Notes: a model not told the origin generated them from the letters alone. A stretch of 33,683 nt of DNA from Streptacidiphilus neutrinimicus (GCF_000787815.1 NZ_BBPO01000010.1:24840-58522); one strand, 5' to 3'. Shown: positions 1 through 8,295, counted from the first letter of the stretch. Numbers and translations are program-made.

Positions 1-2
1 GC

Positions 3-926
3 GGCGTCAAGGGCGGGTTCGGCGATGGGTTCGGCGATGGGTTCGGAAGTGGGACCGGCAGCGGATCCGGCAGTGGGTTCGGCGGCGGCCCGGGCGGCCT
101 GCCGACCGGGCCGACCGCCCGGGTCCCGGCCCAGTCGGGCGGGCCCCGTTCCGTGAGCGGTCCGCTCTACGCCGACGAGGCGGCGCACGCGACCGTGCAC
201 GAGTCCGGCCCCGGGGCGGGAGACGCGTTCACGACGGCCAACCGGCCCGAGGTCGGCTTCGTGTCGAGCCACGAGGGCACCGGGGCGGGCCGGGCTCCGC
301 GTCGCAGGCGGCGCTGGGTGTGGTTGCTGGTGGCCGCGTTGGTCGCGGGCGCGGGCGGCGCCGGGGCGACGTACTGGTACAACCACCGGCACGAGAACAC
401 CGGTGCGACCGGGCAGAACCAGCCGACCACGTCGCCCTCGACGCCGACGCAGTCCGCCGCGCCCGTCCAGATCCCGGCCGGCTACCAGCTCACGCACGAC
501 CCGTACGGATTCAGCTTCGGGCTGCCGGTGGGCGGCGACAAGCCGTGGGAGCGCAGCGCCCCCAAGGGCTCCATCGCGATCACGTACACCCCGGACGGGA
601 TCCACAAGATCATCTTTGGTGTCACCTACGCCAACTCCCGCACCGCGGTGCAGCAGGGGCAGTGGCTGATGGAGCAGCTGAAGGCGAACGACAAGAGCTA
701 CCAGCTGGTCCGCTTCAGCACCAACAACTACAAGGACTCCACCGGCGCCCAGCTGGAGTTCTACTTCGTCGACGCCAAGACGCAGACGAAGATGCACGCC
801 ATGGAGCAGTTCTACCGGGCCCCCAACGGAACCGAGTACGACACCTTCATCTCGTACCCGGTCGACGACTGGGGCAACGGCTACCCGCGCTTCGAGGAGA
901 TTCTGCAGACGCTCACCGTGCCATAG
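3..926 (+). CDS. C-terminal part of a membrane protein, probably the sensor end of a Ser/Thr kinase (5' partial)
   Basis: The reading frame is open from the first bases of the window, so the 5' end is missing; a GTG at 153 is possible but the frame upstream is clean and codes a Gly/Ser/Phe-rich linker. The visible 307 residues are this linker, a polyarginine stop-transfer (RRRRR) followed by one membrane helix at about residues 104-126, a Thr/Ser/Pro-rich stalk, and an outer domain of about 150 residues beginning near GYQLTHDPYGFSF. This layout (cytoplasmic linker, one helix, extracytoplasmic domain) is typical of the C-terminal half of actinobacterial PASTA-less Ser/Thr protein kinases, which are common in this chromosomal neighbourhood, but no kinase domain is visible here, so the assignment is inference. 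It ends with TAG 71 nt before the next gene and could instead be a stand-alone membrane protein. Confidence 0.6.
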   Translation, partial: GVKGGFGDGFGDGFGSGTGSGSGSGFGGGPGGLPTGPTARVPAQSGGPRSVSGPLYADEAAHATVHESGPGAGDAFTTANRPEVGFVSSHEGTGAGRAPRRRRRWVWLLVAALVAGAGGAGATYWYNHRHENTGATGQNQPTTSPSTPTQSAAPVQIPAGYQLTHDPYGFSFGLPVGGDKPWERSAPKGSIAITYTPDGIHKIIFGVTYANSRTAVQQGQWLMEQLKANDKSYQLVRFSTNNYKDSTGAQLEFYFVDAKTQTKMHAMEQFYRAPNGTEYDTFISYPVDDWGNGYPRFEEILQTLTVP

Positions 927-997
927 CATCCGCATCCCGGTACCGTGGTGTGAACCGAGCCGTCCATGGAAGTTCACCCGCTCTCCGGGAGGCCGTG

Positions 998-2398
998 ATG
1001 TCCGCAACGGTGCGAGAGACCCCGGACGCGGTGGTCATCGGATTGGGGCCCGGGGGTGAGGATCTGGCCGGGCGGCTGGCCGACGCGGGCTGGGACGTGG
1101 TGGGCGTCGACGAGCGCCTGGTGGGTGGCGAATGTCCGTACTGGGGCTGCATTCCGTCGAAGATCATGGTGCGTTCGGCCGACCTGGTCGGTGAGGCACG
1201 GCGCATCCCCGGCATGGCCGGGATCGTCCGGGTGCACCCCGAGTTCCGGCCTGTCGCGCGCCGGGTGCGCGAGGCCACCGACGACTGGAACGACAAGGTC
1301 GCCGTCGACCGCCTGACCGCCCGGGGCGGCCGCTTCCTGCGCGGCACCGCGCGGCTGACCGCCCCCGGCGAGGTCACCGTGCTCGGCGCGGACGGCCGCG
1401 AGACGGTGCTGAGGCCCCGTCAGGCCATCGTGCTGGCCAGCGGATCCGAGCCGGTCGCCCCGCCCGTCCCGGGCCTGGCCGCCACGCCGTACTGGACCAA
1501 CCGCGACCTGATCGAGGCCGAGGAGCTCCCCGAGTCGCTGCTGATCCTCGGCGGCGGCGCGATCGGGCTCGAGCTCGGCCAGGCCTGGCAGCGGCTCGGC
1601 TGCGCCGTCACCGTCGTCGAGGCCGGGCCCCGGCTGCTGGGCCGCGAGGAGCCGGAGGCGGGTGATCTGCTGACCCGGGTGCTGACCGCCGACGGCCTGG
1701 CCGTGCACTCCGGGGTCGAGGTGCAGGGCGTGGAACACCGGGACGGCCGGTTCCAGGTGCTCTGCCGCCGCGGAGAGCGCTTCTCCGCGCAGCGGATGCT
1801 GGTCGCGACGGGTCGCCGGGTCGCCCTGGACCGCATCGGCGGCGGGGTGCTGGGGCTTTCTTCGGACTCTCGCGCCGTGCCCGTCGACGAGCGGCTGCGT
1901 GTGGCCGGCACTCAAGGGGTGTGGCCGGTCGGGGTCTGGGCGATCGGCGACATCACCGGCAAGGGCGCCTTCACGCACATGTCCATGTACCAGGCGGACG
2001 TCGCCGTCCGCGCCATCCTGGGCCAGGGCGGCGCGCCCGCGCGCTACCACGCGGTGCCGCGGGTGACCTTCACCGACCCCGAGGTCGGCGCCGTGGGCGC
2101 GACCGAGGCGCAGGCCCGCGCGGAGGGGCGCCGGGTCCGGACGGCCACGACGGAGCTGTCCGCGAGCAGCCGCGGCTACATCCACGGCGCCAGCGGCAAC
2201 GCGGGCTTCGTCAAGCTCGTCGCCGCCGACGACGTCCTGGTCGGCGCCACCTCCGCCGGCCCCACCGGCGGCGAGGTCCTCGGTCTGCTCTCCCTCGCCG
2301 TCTCCGCGCGGGTCCCGCTGGCCGAGCTCGCCTCGACGATCTGGGCCTACCCGACCTTCCACCGCGCGGTCGGCACGGCGGTCGCGGAGCTGGTGTAG
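998..2398 (+). CDS. FAD/NAD(P)-dependent pyridine nucleotide-disulfide oxidoreductase (dihydrolipoamide dehydrogenase-like)
   Basis: A 466-residue flavoprotein of the disulfide reductase family. The FAD-binding GxGxxG is near residues 16-21, the redox pair is Cys46/Cys51 in GGECPYWGCIPSK, the second Rossmann motif (ILGGGAIGLELG) binds NAD(P)H near residue 185, and a dimerisation domain starts near RVTFTDPEVGAVG. The start ATG is preceded by GGGAGG at 987-992 with 5 nt spacing. The usual C-terminal base motif of true dihydrolipoamide dehydrogenases (HxHPT..E) is replaced by AYPTFHRAV (Tyr451, His455), and no 2-oxoacid dehydrogenase genes lie nearby, so this is probably not the E3 subunit. The physiological disulfide substrate cannot be told from the sequence. 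Loosely spaced after the membrane protein; no shared operon is evident with the downstream gene, which is 587 nt away. Confidence 0.85.
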   Translation: MSATVRETPDAVVIGLGPGGEDLAGRLADAGWDVVGVDERLVGGECPYWGCIPSKIMVRSADLVGEARRIPGMAGIVRVHPEFRPVARRVREATDDWNDKVAVDRLTARGGRFLRGTARLTAPGEVTVLGADGRETVLRPRQAIVLASGSEPVAPPVPGLAATPYWTNRDLIEAEELPESLLILGGGAIGLELGQAWQRLGCAVTVVEAGPRLLGREEPEAGDLLTRVLTADGLAVHSGVEVQGVEHRDGRFQVLCRRGERFSAQRMLVATGRRVALDRIGGGVLGLSSDSRAVPVDERLRVAGTQGVWPVGVWAIGDITGKGAFTHMSMYQADVAVRAILGQGGAPARYHAVPRVTFTDPEVGAVGATEAQARAEGRRVRTATTELSASSRGYIHGASGNAGFVKLVAADDVLVGATSAGPTGGEVLGLLSLAVSARVPLAELASTIWAYPTFHRAVGTAVAELV

Positions 2399-2463
2399 CG
2401 CGAGGAGGGGGCGCGCCGGGTGAGGGCGGCCGCGCCGCCGACCCCGTCGCGGTCGCCCGGGCA

Positions 2464-2666
2464 CGTCCGTCTGGGCCGGGGCCGCTGGGGTGCGTTCGCC
2501 TGGCCGGGGCCGCTGGGGTGCGTCCGTCTGGGCCGGGGCCGCTGGGGTGTGTTCGTCTGGGCCGGGGCCGCTGGGGTGCGTTCGCCTGGGCCGCTGCCGC
2601 TGGGGTGCGTTCGCCTGGGCCGCTGCCGCTCGGTCGCGTCCGCCCCGAGGCGCTGCCGCAGGATCG
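2464..2666. repeat. 29-bp tandem repeat array, about 6 copies plus a degenerate seventh
   Basis: Units begin at 2464, 2493, 2521, 2550, 2579 and 2608 and share a core of CTGGGCCGGGGCCGCTGGGG. All are 29 bp except the second, which is 28 bp through loss of one G. The last two core copies carry CCGCTGCCGCT in place of GGGGCCGCT, and a degenerate copy follows from 2637. Units abut directly, with no spacers. Confidence 0.85.
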
Positions 2667-2972
2667 CATCCGTCCCGGGACGCTGTCGCCGGACCGGGGC
2701 CGCATGGGGCGCTGCCGCTCGGTCGCGTTCGCCCGGGCGCGTTCGCCTGCGTTGCGTCTGCTCGCGTCGCGTTCGCCTGCGTCGTGTCAGCCCGGGCCAC
2801 GTCCGCTCGCGTCCCGTCCGGCCGCTGTTGCGTGATCGCTCGCGTCCGGCCGAGTCGCGGCCTGGGGCCCGGCCGCTGCTGCCCGAGCCCGGCGGGGCTG
2901 GTGGTCGCACGAACCGTTCGTGGCCGGAACGATTTCTGTTACTGGTGGGTATCGCAACGGCTCGAAAGCGCC

Positions 2973-2978
2973 TACGCT
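2973..2978 (+). promoter_or_regulatory. Probable -10 box (TACGCT) of a leaderless promoter
   Basis: TACGCT lies 7 nt upstream of the ATG at 2986 and no Shine-Dalgarno sequence precedes that ATG. This is the arrangement expected for a transcript that begins at or next to the start codon. No good -35 box is visible. Confidence 0.45.
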
Positions 2979-2985
2979 GCCTGGC

Positions 2986-4608
2986 ATGACTGACATCAGC
3001 ACCGGCAGCAGCACTGCCGTCCAAGGCAATCCCGTGGCCGCCCCCGGCGCGCGGAGCGTCGCCGACGCCGTGCCGCCGCAGCTGGTCGCGCGCCTGGTCA
3101 GCGCCGTGGTGGCGGGGGACCAGCCGACGCTGGCGACCAGCCGCTGCCCGTTCACCGGCGACGTGCTCGCCGAGATTCCCGAGTCCTCGTCGGCCGACGT
3201 GGCCAGCGCCTTCGTCCGCGCCCGCGCGGCCCAGCGCGACTGGGCCAAGCGCCCGGTGCGTGAGCGCGCCGCCGTGCTGCTGCGCTTCCACGATCTCGTC
3301 CTCAAGCACCGGGACGAGCTGCTCGACCTCGTGCAGGCCGAGACCGGCAAGACCCGCGCGCACGCCTTCGAGGAGGTGCTGGCCTCCGCGATCGAGGCCC
3401 GCCACTACGGGCGTGCGGGCGCCGGCTACCTCAAGCCGCGTCGTCGCGGCGGGGTCTTCCCGGTGCTGACCCAGGTGCTGGAGCTGCGCCAGCCCAAGGG
3501 CGTGATCGGTCAGATCTCCCCGTGGAACTACCCGTTGGCGCTGTTCACCGGCGACGCCGTCCCGGCCTTCGTCGCGGGCAACGCCGTGGTGACCAAGCCC
3601 GACACGCAGACCGCGCTCACCGCGCTGCGTGCCCGCGAGCTGATGGTCGAGGCCGGGCTGCCCGCCGAGCTCTGGCAGGTCGTGATCGGCGACGGTCCGG
3701 TCGTCGGCCCCGAGGTCGTGGCCCACGCCGACTACGTCTCCTTCACCGGCTCCACCCGCACCGGCCGCGACGTGGCGCAGCGCGCCGCCGCCCGCCTGAT
3801 CGGCGCCTCCATGGAGCTGGGCGGCAAGAACGCCATGCTGGTCCTGGCCGACGCGGACCTGGACAAGGCCGCCGAGGGCGCCGTCCGCGCCTGCTTCTCC
3901 TCCGCCGGCCAGTTGTGCATCTCCATCGAGCGCCTCTACGTCGCCTCCGTGGTCGCCGACGCCTTCCTGGAGAAGTTCGTCGCCCGCACCAAGGCGCTCA
4001 AGCTCGGCAACAGCCTGGCCTGGGGCGCCGACATGGGCTCGCTGGTCTCCCAGCGCCAGCTCGACACCGTCACCCGGCATGTCGAGGACGCCGTCAAGAA
4101 CGGCGCCACTGTGCTGACCGGCGGCAAGCCGCGCGCCGACATCGGCCCGCTCTTCTTCGAGCCGACCATCCTCGACGACGTGACCACCGAGAGCGCGGTC
4201 TGCAACGAGGAGACCTTCGGCCCCGTCGTCTCCGTCTACCGGTTCGACGACGAGGAGGAAGCTATCGCCCGTGCGAACGGCACCTCCTACGGCCTCAACT
4301 CCAGCGTCTGGAGCAAGAACCTGCGCCACGCCAAGGCCGTCGCGGCTCGGCTGCACACCGGCACCGTCAACGTCAACGAGGGCTACGCGCCCGCCTACGC
4401 GAGCGTCGCCGCGCCGATGGGCGGCATGGGCGACTCCGGCATCGGCCGCCGCCACGGCTCCGAGGGCATCCTCAAGTACACCGAGGTGCAGACCGTCGCG
4501 GTGCAGCGGGTGATGCAGATGACGCCGTCGTTCGGCCTCGACGACGAGGGCTACGCCAAGCTGCTGGGCAAGTCGCTCGCCATGCTCAAGGCGCTCCGGT
4601 TCAAGTAA
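2986..4608 (+). CDS. gabD2: Succinate-semialdehyde dehydrogenase (NADP+), aldehyde dehydrogenase family
   Basis: A 540-residue aldehyde dehydrogenase that should oxidise succinate semialdehyde to succinate in the cytoplasm, linking GABA or 2-oxoglutarate breakdown to the TCA cycle. The catalytic general base is Glu277 in MELGGKN and the nucleophile is Cys311 in SAGQLCISIER; the cofactor region with SPWNYPLAL and VVTKPD and the FTGST motif are intact. QLCISIER around the cysteine, rather than the GQxCxA of generic aldehyde dehydrogenases, is what I associate with GabD2. The start was chosen as ATG at 2986, where the conserved codon pattern begins; a longer in-frame start upstream lies in repeat-like sequence. 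The residues before about 35 are a Ser/Ala/Pro-rich tail outside the fold. The gene is probably leaderless. It is 130 nt upstream of the ChoD-like oxidoreductase, in the same direction. Confidence 0.88.
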   Translation: MTDISTGSSTAVQGNPVAAPGARSVADAVPPQLVARLVSAVVAGDQPTLATSRCPFTGDVLAEIPESSSADVASAFVRARAAQRDWAKRPVRERAAVLLRFHDLVLKHRDELLDLVQAETGKTRAHAFEEVLASAIEARHYGRAGAGYLKPRRRGGVFPVLTQVLELRQPKGVIGQISPWNYPLALFTGDAVPAFVAGNAVVTKPDTQTALTALRARELMVEAGLPAELWQVVIGDGPVVGPEVVAHADYVSFTGSTRTGRDVAQRAAARLIGASMELGGKNAMLVLADADLDKAAEGAVRACFSSAGQLCISIERLYVASVVADAFLEKFVARTKALKLGNSLAWGADMGSLVSQRQLDTVTRHVEDAVKNGATVLTGGKPRADIGPLFFEPTILDDVTTESAVCNEETFGPVVSVYRFDDEEEAIARANGTSYGLNSSVWSKNLRHAKAVAARLHTGTVNVNEGYAPAYASVAAPMGGMGDSGIGRRHGSEGILKYTEVQTVAVQRVMQMTPSFGLDDEGYAKLLGKSLAMLKALRFK

Positions 4609-4611
4609 CCG

Positions 4612-4641
4612 CCGGCTTCGAGCGATCCCCCGGCTTCGAGC
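4612..4641. repeat. Short direct repeat after the stop codon (12 bp, 18-bp period)
   Basis: CCGGCTTCGAGC occurs at 4612-4623 and again at 4630-4641, starting 4 nt after the TAA of the dehydrogenase gene. A second set of GGATCC-containing repeats follows at about 4674-4702. No convincing terminator hairpin with a T run is seen. Confidence 0.8.
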
Positions 4642-4738
4642 AGCCCCCGGCGTAGCTGCCGGGTCCCCCACCCGGATCCCGACCTGGATCCCCACCCGAT
4701 CCACAGACGCCGAGACAGAGACGAAGGCGGGCGCGTAG

Positions 4739-6547
4739 ATGAGTTCCGAGGATCAGGCGAAGCCGACGGCCGACGCGGGTTACGACTACGACGTGGTCGT
4801 GGTCGGCTCCGGCTTCGGCGGCTCCGTGTCGGCCCTGCGGCTGACCGAGAAGGGCTACAAGGTCGGCGTGCTGGAAGCCGGTCGCCGGTTCACGGCGCAG
4901 ACGCTGCCGAAGACCTCCTGGGACACCAAGAACTACGTCTGGGCACCCGTCCTCGGCCTGTACGGCATCCAGCGCATCCACGTGCTGGACGACGTGATGG
5001 TGCTCGGCGGCGCGGGCGTGGGGGGCGGGTCGCTCAACTACGCGAACACCCTCTACGTGCCACCGAAGGCCTTCTTCCAGGACCCGCAATGGAAGGACAT
5101 CACCGACTGGTCCGAGGAGCTCGCGCCCTACTACGACCAGGCGCAGCGCATGCTGGGCGTGCGGAAGAACCCCACGATCACCCCCTCCGACGTGCACCTC
5201 AAGGCGGCCGCCGAGAAGCTCGGCTATGGCGACACCTTCCACATGGCCCCCGTCGGCGTCTTCTTCGGCGACGGCCAGGACTGCGGTGGCGACGGCGCCA
5301 AGGCCGCACCGGGCGCGGCCGTCGCGGACCCGTACTTCGGCGGCGTCGGTCCCGAGCGCCGCGCCTGCACCGAGTGCGGCGAGTGCATGACCGGCTGCCG
5401 GCACGGCGCCAAGAACATGCTGACCGAGAACTACCTCTACCTCGCCGAGAAGGCGGGTGCGGAGATCGTCCCCATGACGACGGTGACCGCGATCCGCGTC
5501 GACGGCGACGGCTACGCGGTCGACACCCGGCGCACCGACTCGCGCTCGAAGAACCCGGCGAAGAACGGCTTCCGGACCATCCGCGCCAAGCACGTCGTGG
5601 TCTCGGCCGGCACCTACGGCACCCAGAAACTGCTGCACCGCCTGCGCGACGAGGGCGTGCTGCCGGGCATCTCGGCCAGGCTCGGCGAGCTCACCCGGAC
5701 CAACTCCGAGGCGCTGGTGGGCGCGATGACCACCGACCACCGCTACGGCGAGCGCGCCGACTTCACCAAGGGCGTCGCCATCACCTCGTCGGTCCACCCC
5801 GACGAGCACACCCACATCGAGCCGGTCCGCTACGGCAAGGGTTCCAACGCCATGGGCCTGATGACGACGCTTCAGGTGCCAGGGGAGGGGCGGATGCCGC
5901 GCCTGCTGCGGGCCGTCGGGCGCTCCTTCAAGCGCCCCGACCTGCTGGTGCGAGTGCTGGACAAGCGCCGCTGGTCCGAGCGGACCATCATCGGCCTGGT
6001 GATGCAGTCGCTGGACAACTCGATCGTCGTCTCGCGGCGCAGGAGCGGGCTGCTGAAGGGGCAGCTGAGCTCGCGCCAGGGCCACGGCGCGCCGAACCCG
6101 AAGTTCATCCCCGCCGCCGAGGTGGCCGCAGGCGCCATCGCGACCGAGATCGGCGGCTACCCCGGGGGCAACCTCGGCGACCTGATGGGGCGCACCCTGA
6201 CCGCGCACTTCCTCGGCGGCTGCGTGATCGGGGACTCCCCGGAACGCGGGGTCGTCGACCCCTACCAGCGCATGTGGGGATACCCCGGCATCACCGTCGC
6301 CGACGGCTCCACGGTCTCCGCCAACCTCGGGGTCAACCCGTCGCTGACCATCACCGCGCAGACCGAGCGCGCGATGGCGTTCTGGCCCAACAAGGGCGAG
6401 GCGGACTCCCGCCCGGCCCAGGGCGAGGCCTACAAGCGGGTCGAGCCCGTCGCCCCGGCCCGTCCGGTCGTGCCCGAAGGCGCGTTCGGCGCCCTGCGGC
6501 TGCCGCTGCTGGCGGTGCCCCAGGTCCCGCCGCGCGAGACGAAGTAG
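4739..6547 (+). CDS. GMC-family oxidoreductase, ChoD/cholesterol oxidase-like
   Basis: A 602-residue flavoprotein of the glucose-methanol-choline family. FAD-binding Rossmann motif VVVGSGFGGSVSALRL lies at about residues 21-36 with the acidic partner in GVLEAGRRF; the family motif GGAGVGGGSLNYAN follows; the C-terminal end has the FAD-contacting GITVADGSTVSANLGVNPSLTITA block, including the Asn-Pro typical of the active site. It resembles the mycobacterial ChoD group, whose gene also lies near guaA, but that group's true substrate is not settled, so a sterol substrate is only a guess. An unusual cysteine cluster, C210-x2-C213-x2-C216-x3-C220 (CTECGECMTGC), sits mid-protein and looks like a 4Fe-4S ligand set. 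The ATG is preceded only by a weak GAAGG. There is no signal peptide. Confidence 0.82.
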   Translation: MSSEDQAKPTADAGYDYDVVVVGSGFGGSVSALRLTEKGYKVGVLEAGRRFTAQTLPKTSWDTKNYVWAPVLGLYGIQRIHVLDDVMVLGGAGVGGGSLNYANTLYVPPKAFFQDPQWKDITDWSEELAPYYDQAQRMLGVRKNPTITPSDVHLKAAAEKLGYGDTFHMAPVGVFFGDGQDCGGDGAKAAPGAAVADPYFGGVGPERRACTECGECMTGCRHGAKNMLTENYLYLAEKAGAEIVPMTTVTAIRVDGDGYAVDTRRTDSRSKNPAKNGFRTIRAKHVVVSAGTYGTQKLLHRLRDEGVLPGISARLGELTRTNSEALVGAMTTDHRYGERADFTKGVAITSSVHPDEHTHIEPVRYGKGSNAMGLMTTLQVPGEGRMPRLLRAVGRSFKRPDLLVRVLDKRRWSERTIIGLVMQSLDNSIVVSRRRSGLLKGQLSSRQGHGAPNPKFIPAAEVAAGAIATEIGGYPGGNLGDLMGRTLTAHFLGGCVIGDSPERGVVDPYQRMWGYPGITVADGSTVSANLGVNPSLTITAQTERAMAFWPNKGEADSRPAQGEAYKRVEPVAPARPVVPEGAFGALRLPLLAVPQVPPRETK

Positions 6548-6564
6548 CCGCGAGACGAAGTAGC
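6533..6564. repeat. Perfect 16-bp tandem duplication across the stop codon
   Basis: CGCGAGACGAAGTAGC occurs at 6533-6548 and again at 6549-6564. The first copy contains the stop codon TAG (6545-6547) of the GMC oxidoreductase; the second repeats the last codons and the TAG in untranslated sequence. Confidence 0.95.
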
Positions 6565-6585
6565 GGGCGTCCGCCGTCCACGGCC

Positions 6586-7032
6586 TCAGTGCAGGGTGAC
6601 CAGCCGGGGCAGGACCGCGGACGCGGCGGCGTGGCCGGCCGCGATCGAAGTGCGGTCCTTGACGTCGGCCGCACCGGAGTTCGGACCGGCCACGGTGAGG
6701 TAGAGGAAGCGGCCCTCGACGGCGTGCGTCTGCGCGCACGACGCCTTCTTGCAGAAGGCGTCGTCGCTTTTGTGCCAGACCGGGTCGGCCTTGCCCCAGA
6801 ACCGGGTGACGGTCTCCATGGCCGAGCTGACGTCGGTGAGCGCGGCGACTCCGATGGCCGACCAGTCGGGCCCGCCCGGCCCCGTCGCGTGCGGGGTGAC
6901 CGGCAGCGGCTGCGTCGGCGCGCCCCCGGAGTGGCCGTGGTCCCCGTAGTCCGTCGGCGGGCCGAAGCCCGGTATGTTCGGGCCGTTCGAGCCATACGGG
7001 CCGTTCGGGCCGGGCTGCTGGGGGACGGTCAT
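6586..7032 (-). CDS. Small hypothetical protein with proline/glycine-rich N-terminus
   Basis: I do not recognise this 148-residue protein. Its first 50 residues are Pro/Gly/Asn-rich (MTVPQQPGPNGPYG) and disordered-looking. The remaining 95 residues form a compact domain with two cysteines (CKKASC) and a mixed pattern ending PRLVTLH. There is no signal peptide or membrane helix, so it is probably cytoplasmic. Start ATG at 7032 is preceded by GGAAGG at a rather long distance (10 nt). It is convergent with the GMC oxidoreductase (39 nt apart) and divergent from the TMEM175 gene. Codon use is normal for the region, which supports it being real. Confidence 0.65.
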   Translation of the reverse strand: MTVPQQPGPNGPYGSNGPNIPGFGPPTDYGDHGHSGGAPTQPLPVTPHATGPGGPDWSAIGVAALTDVSSAMETVTRFWGKADPVWHKSDDAFCKKASCAQTHAVEGRFLYLTVAGPNSGAADVKDRTSIAAGHAAASAVLPRLVTLH

Positions 7033-7161
7033 CTTGGCGGGACCTTCCTCGACGACGGCAAGGCTGAACCGAGGCGCGACCGTGCCAGGTGCATGAATCC
7101 GCGTGTCGGCCGAGGACCGTCCCGTTCACCTCGGCGGCCCCGCAAAGCCCTTGTGTACCTC

Positions 7162-7167
7162 TAGAGT
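7162..7167 (+). promoter_or_regulatory. Possible -10 box (TAGAGT) for the channel gene
   Basis: TAGAGT is 8 nt upstream of the ATG at 7176, in a locally AT-richer stretch, with no Shine-Dalgarno sequence between. This suggests a leaderless or near-leaderless transcript. Confidence 0.35.
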
Positions 7168-7175
7168 TGCCGCCT

Positions 7176-7826
7176 ATGAACGAGTCCGGTCGCGTCGAGG
7201 CGTTCAGTGACGGCGTCTTCGCCATCGCCATCACCCTGCTGGTGCTGCAACTGGCGGTGGCCGACCCGAACCGGGTCCACACGGCCGCCGGCGCCTGGCA
7301 CGAGCTGGGCCACCTCTGGACGGCCTACGACGCCTACGTTGTGAGCTTCCTGGTCATCGGGATCATGTGGCTGAACCACCACACCGTCTTCGGCTACGTG
7401 GCCAGGGTCGACCGCGGCCTGCTGGTGATCAATCTGCTGCTTCTCCTGGTGGTGGCCGCCCTGCCCTTCCCGACGGCTCTCGTCTCCGACTGGCTGGGCC
7501 AACCGGGCCCGGCGGAGGTCTCGATGGCCGTCTTCAGCGCCTTCATGGTCCTCCACGCGCTGACCTTCCAAGCGCTGTGGTGGTGGCTGACCCGTACCGG
7601 GCACCTCTTCGACCGGCGCGTCGACGTGGAGGCGGCCCGGGGCGCCCGGCTTCGCTTCGCGGCGGGGACCGTCGTCTACCCGATCCTGGTCGGGCTCTCC
7701 TTCGTCTCCCCGGTGATCACCCTGGGACTGCACCTGGCGCTGGCGCTCTACTACGCCTTCAACCAGCTTCCGATCCCGCTCAGGCCCGACGCGCCCGCGG
7801 ACGACGAGGGCGCGGTGGCCGTCTGA
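7176..7826 (+). CDS. TMEM175-family (DUF1211-type) membrane protein, putative K+ channel
   Basis: A 216-residue integral membrane protein. The first helix carries the family signature R-x-E-AFSDGVFAIAITLLVL near residues 6-24, with the FSD triad that TMEM175 proteins share. About six hydrophobic helices follow, including VSFLVIGIMWLNHH and a Trp-rich helix (LWWWLTRT). Bacterial members of this family form K+-permeable channels as multimers; that this one does so is inferred from the family. The charged C-terminal tail is cytoplasmic. Start at 7176 chosen because FSDG lies at the usual distance from it and there is no upstream alternative with a ribosome site. A strong hairpin follows 20 nt after the stop. 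Confidence 0.82.
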   Translation: MNESGRVEAFSDGVFAIAITLLVLQLAVADPNRVHTAAGAWHELGHLWTAYDAYVVSFLVIGIMWLNHHTVFGYVARVDRGLLVINLLLLLVVAALPFPTALVSDWLGQPGPAEVSMAVFSAFMVLHALTFQALWWWLTRTGHLFDRRVDVEAARGARLRFAAGTVVYPILVGLSFVSPVITLGLHLALALYYAFNQLPIPLRPDAPADDEGAVAV

Positions 7827-7845
7827 CCAGGGCGACGGGCGACTG

Positions 7846-7881
7846 GCAAGGGGCCCCGCGGGGGAAGACGGGGCCCCTTGC
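7846..7881. terminator. Strong hairpin terminator
   Basis: A perfect 13-bp inverted repeat, GCAAGGGGCCCCG (7846-7858) and CGGGGCCCCTTGC (7869-7881), encloses a 10-nt loop. It begins 20 nt after the stop codon of the TMEM175 gene. No T run follows, as is common in high-GC actinomycetes. Being symmetrical it may stop transcription from both sides. Confidence 0.85.
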
Positions 7882-8018
7882 TGTCAGCACGCGACGTCAG
7901 GGCAACGTCGGTGCTGTGGCAACGGCACCGGGGGGAGGGGTGCCGTCGGTCCTGCGGTGTGGTCGTGTGGCCCGGTGATGCGCTCGGGTTCGCACTCGCG
8001 GGCAGCTGTGGTGCATGG

Positions 8019-8043
8019 GGGCGCACGGTGAATCTGTGCGCCC
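8019..8043. terminator. Hairpin, terminator-like
   Basis: GGGCGCAC (8019-8026) and GTGCGCCC (8036-8043) form a perfect 8-bp stem with a 9-nt loop, followed by GTCCTTCTTG. With its downstream pyrimidine run it resembles a terminator on the plus strand, yet no gene ends just before it, which hints at an upstream RNA. Confidence 0.5.
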
Positions 8044-8295
8044 GTCCTTCTTGAGCCGAGGCCACCCAGCTACGGAACGTGACCGTATCCGGTCGGTGAC
8101 CGGCCACGTACGGCGTCGGGGACCGGCCTCCTGCCGGGCGCCCCTGCTGCCTGTGGTCCACCCCCTCACCAGCATCGTGGGGGATATGGCCCACTCGGCG
8201 CAACCAGTTCGACAGACTTCGCCGCCGTGGATTTTCGTCACGCTCCGCAAGGATCGACCGAAGGGCTCCGTCGGTAGTGCGGAGATCCGCGCGCG

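Larger units (their letters stand above)
2399..2985. other. 587-nt intergenic stretch, repeat-rich, no convincing gene
   Basis: Several long frames are open on both strands but they result from the GC-rich tandem repeats; none has a normal actinobacterial codon pattern or a recognisable domain, and the repeat unit is not a multiple of three. The left half is a 29-bp tandem array (annotated separately). The right half (about 2700-2830) holds shorter, degenerate GCGTTCGCCTGCGT-like repeats. The last 60 nt are less GC-rich and contain the probable promoter of the succinate-semialdehyde dehydrogenase gene. Confidence 0.7.

Noticed and set aside
998-2398. E3 subunit of a pyruvate or branched-chain dehydrogenase complex
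   Set aside because: The HxHPT motif is missing and no E1 or E2 genes are adjacent.
2464-2666. CRISPR array
   Set aside because: Units are 29 bp but directly adjacent with no unique spacers, and no cas genes are present.
974-7282. Very long open frames antisense to the reductase, dehydrogenase and GMC oxidoreductase genes
   Set aside because: They mirror genes with clear motifs on the plus strand and arise from the high GC content; no domain is readable in them.
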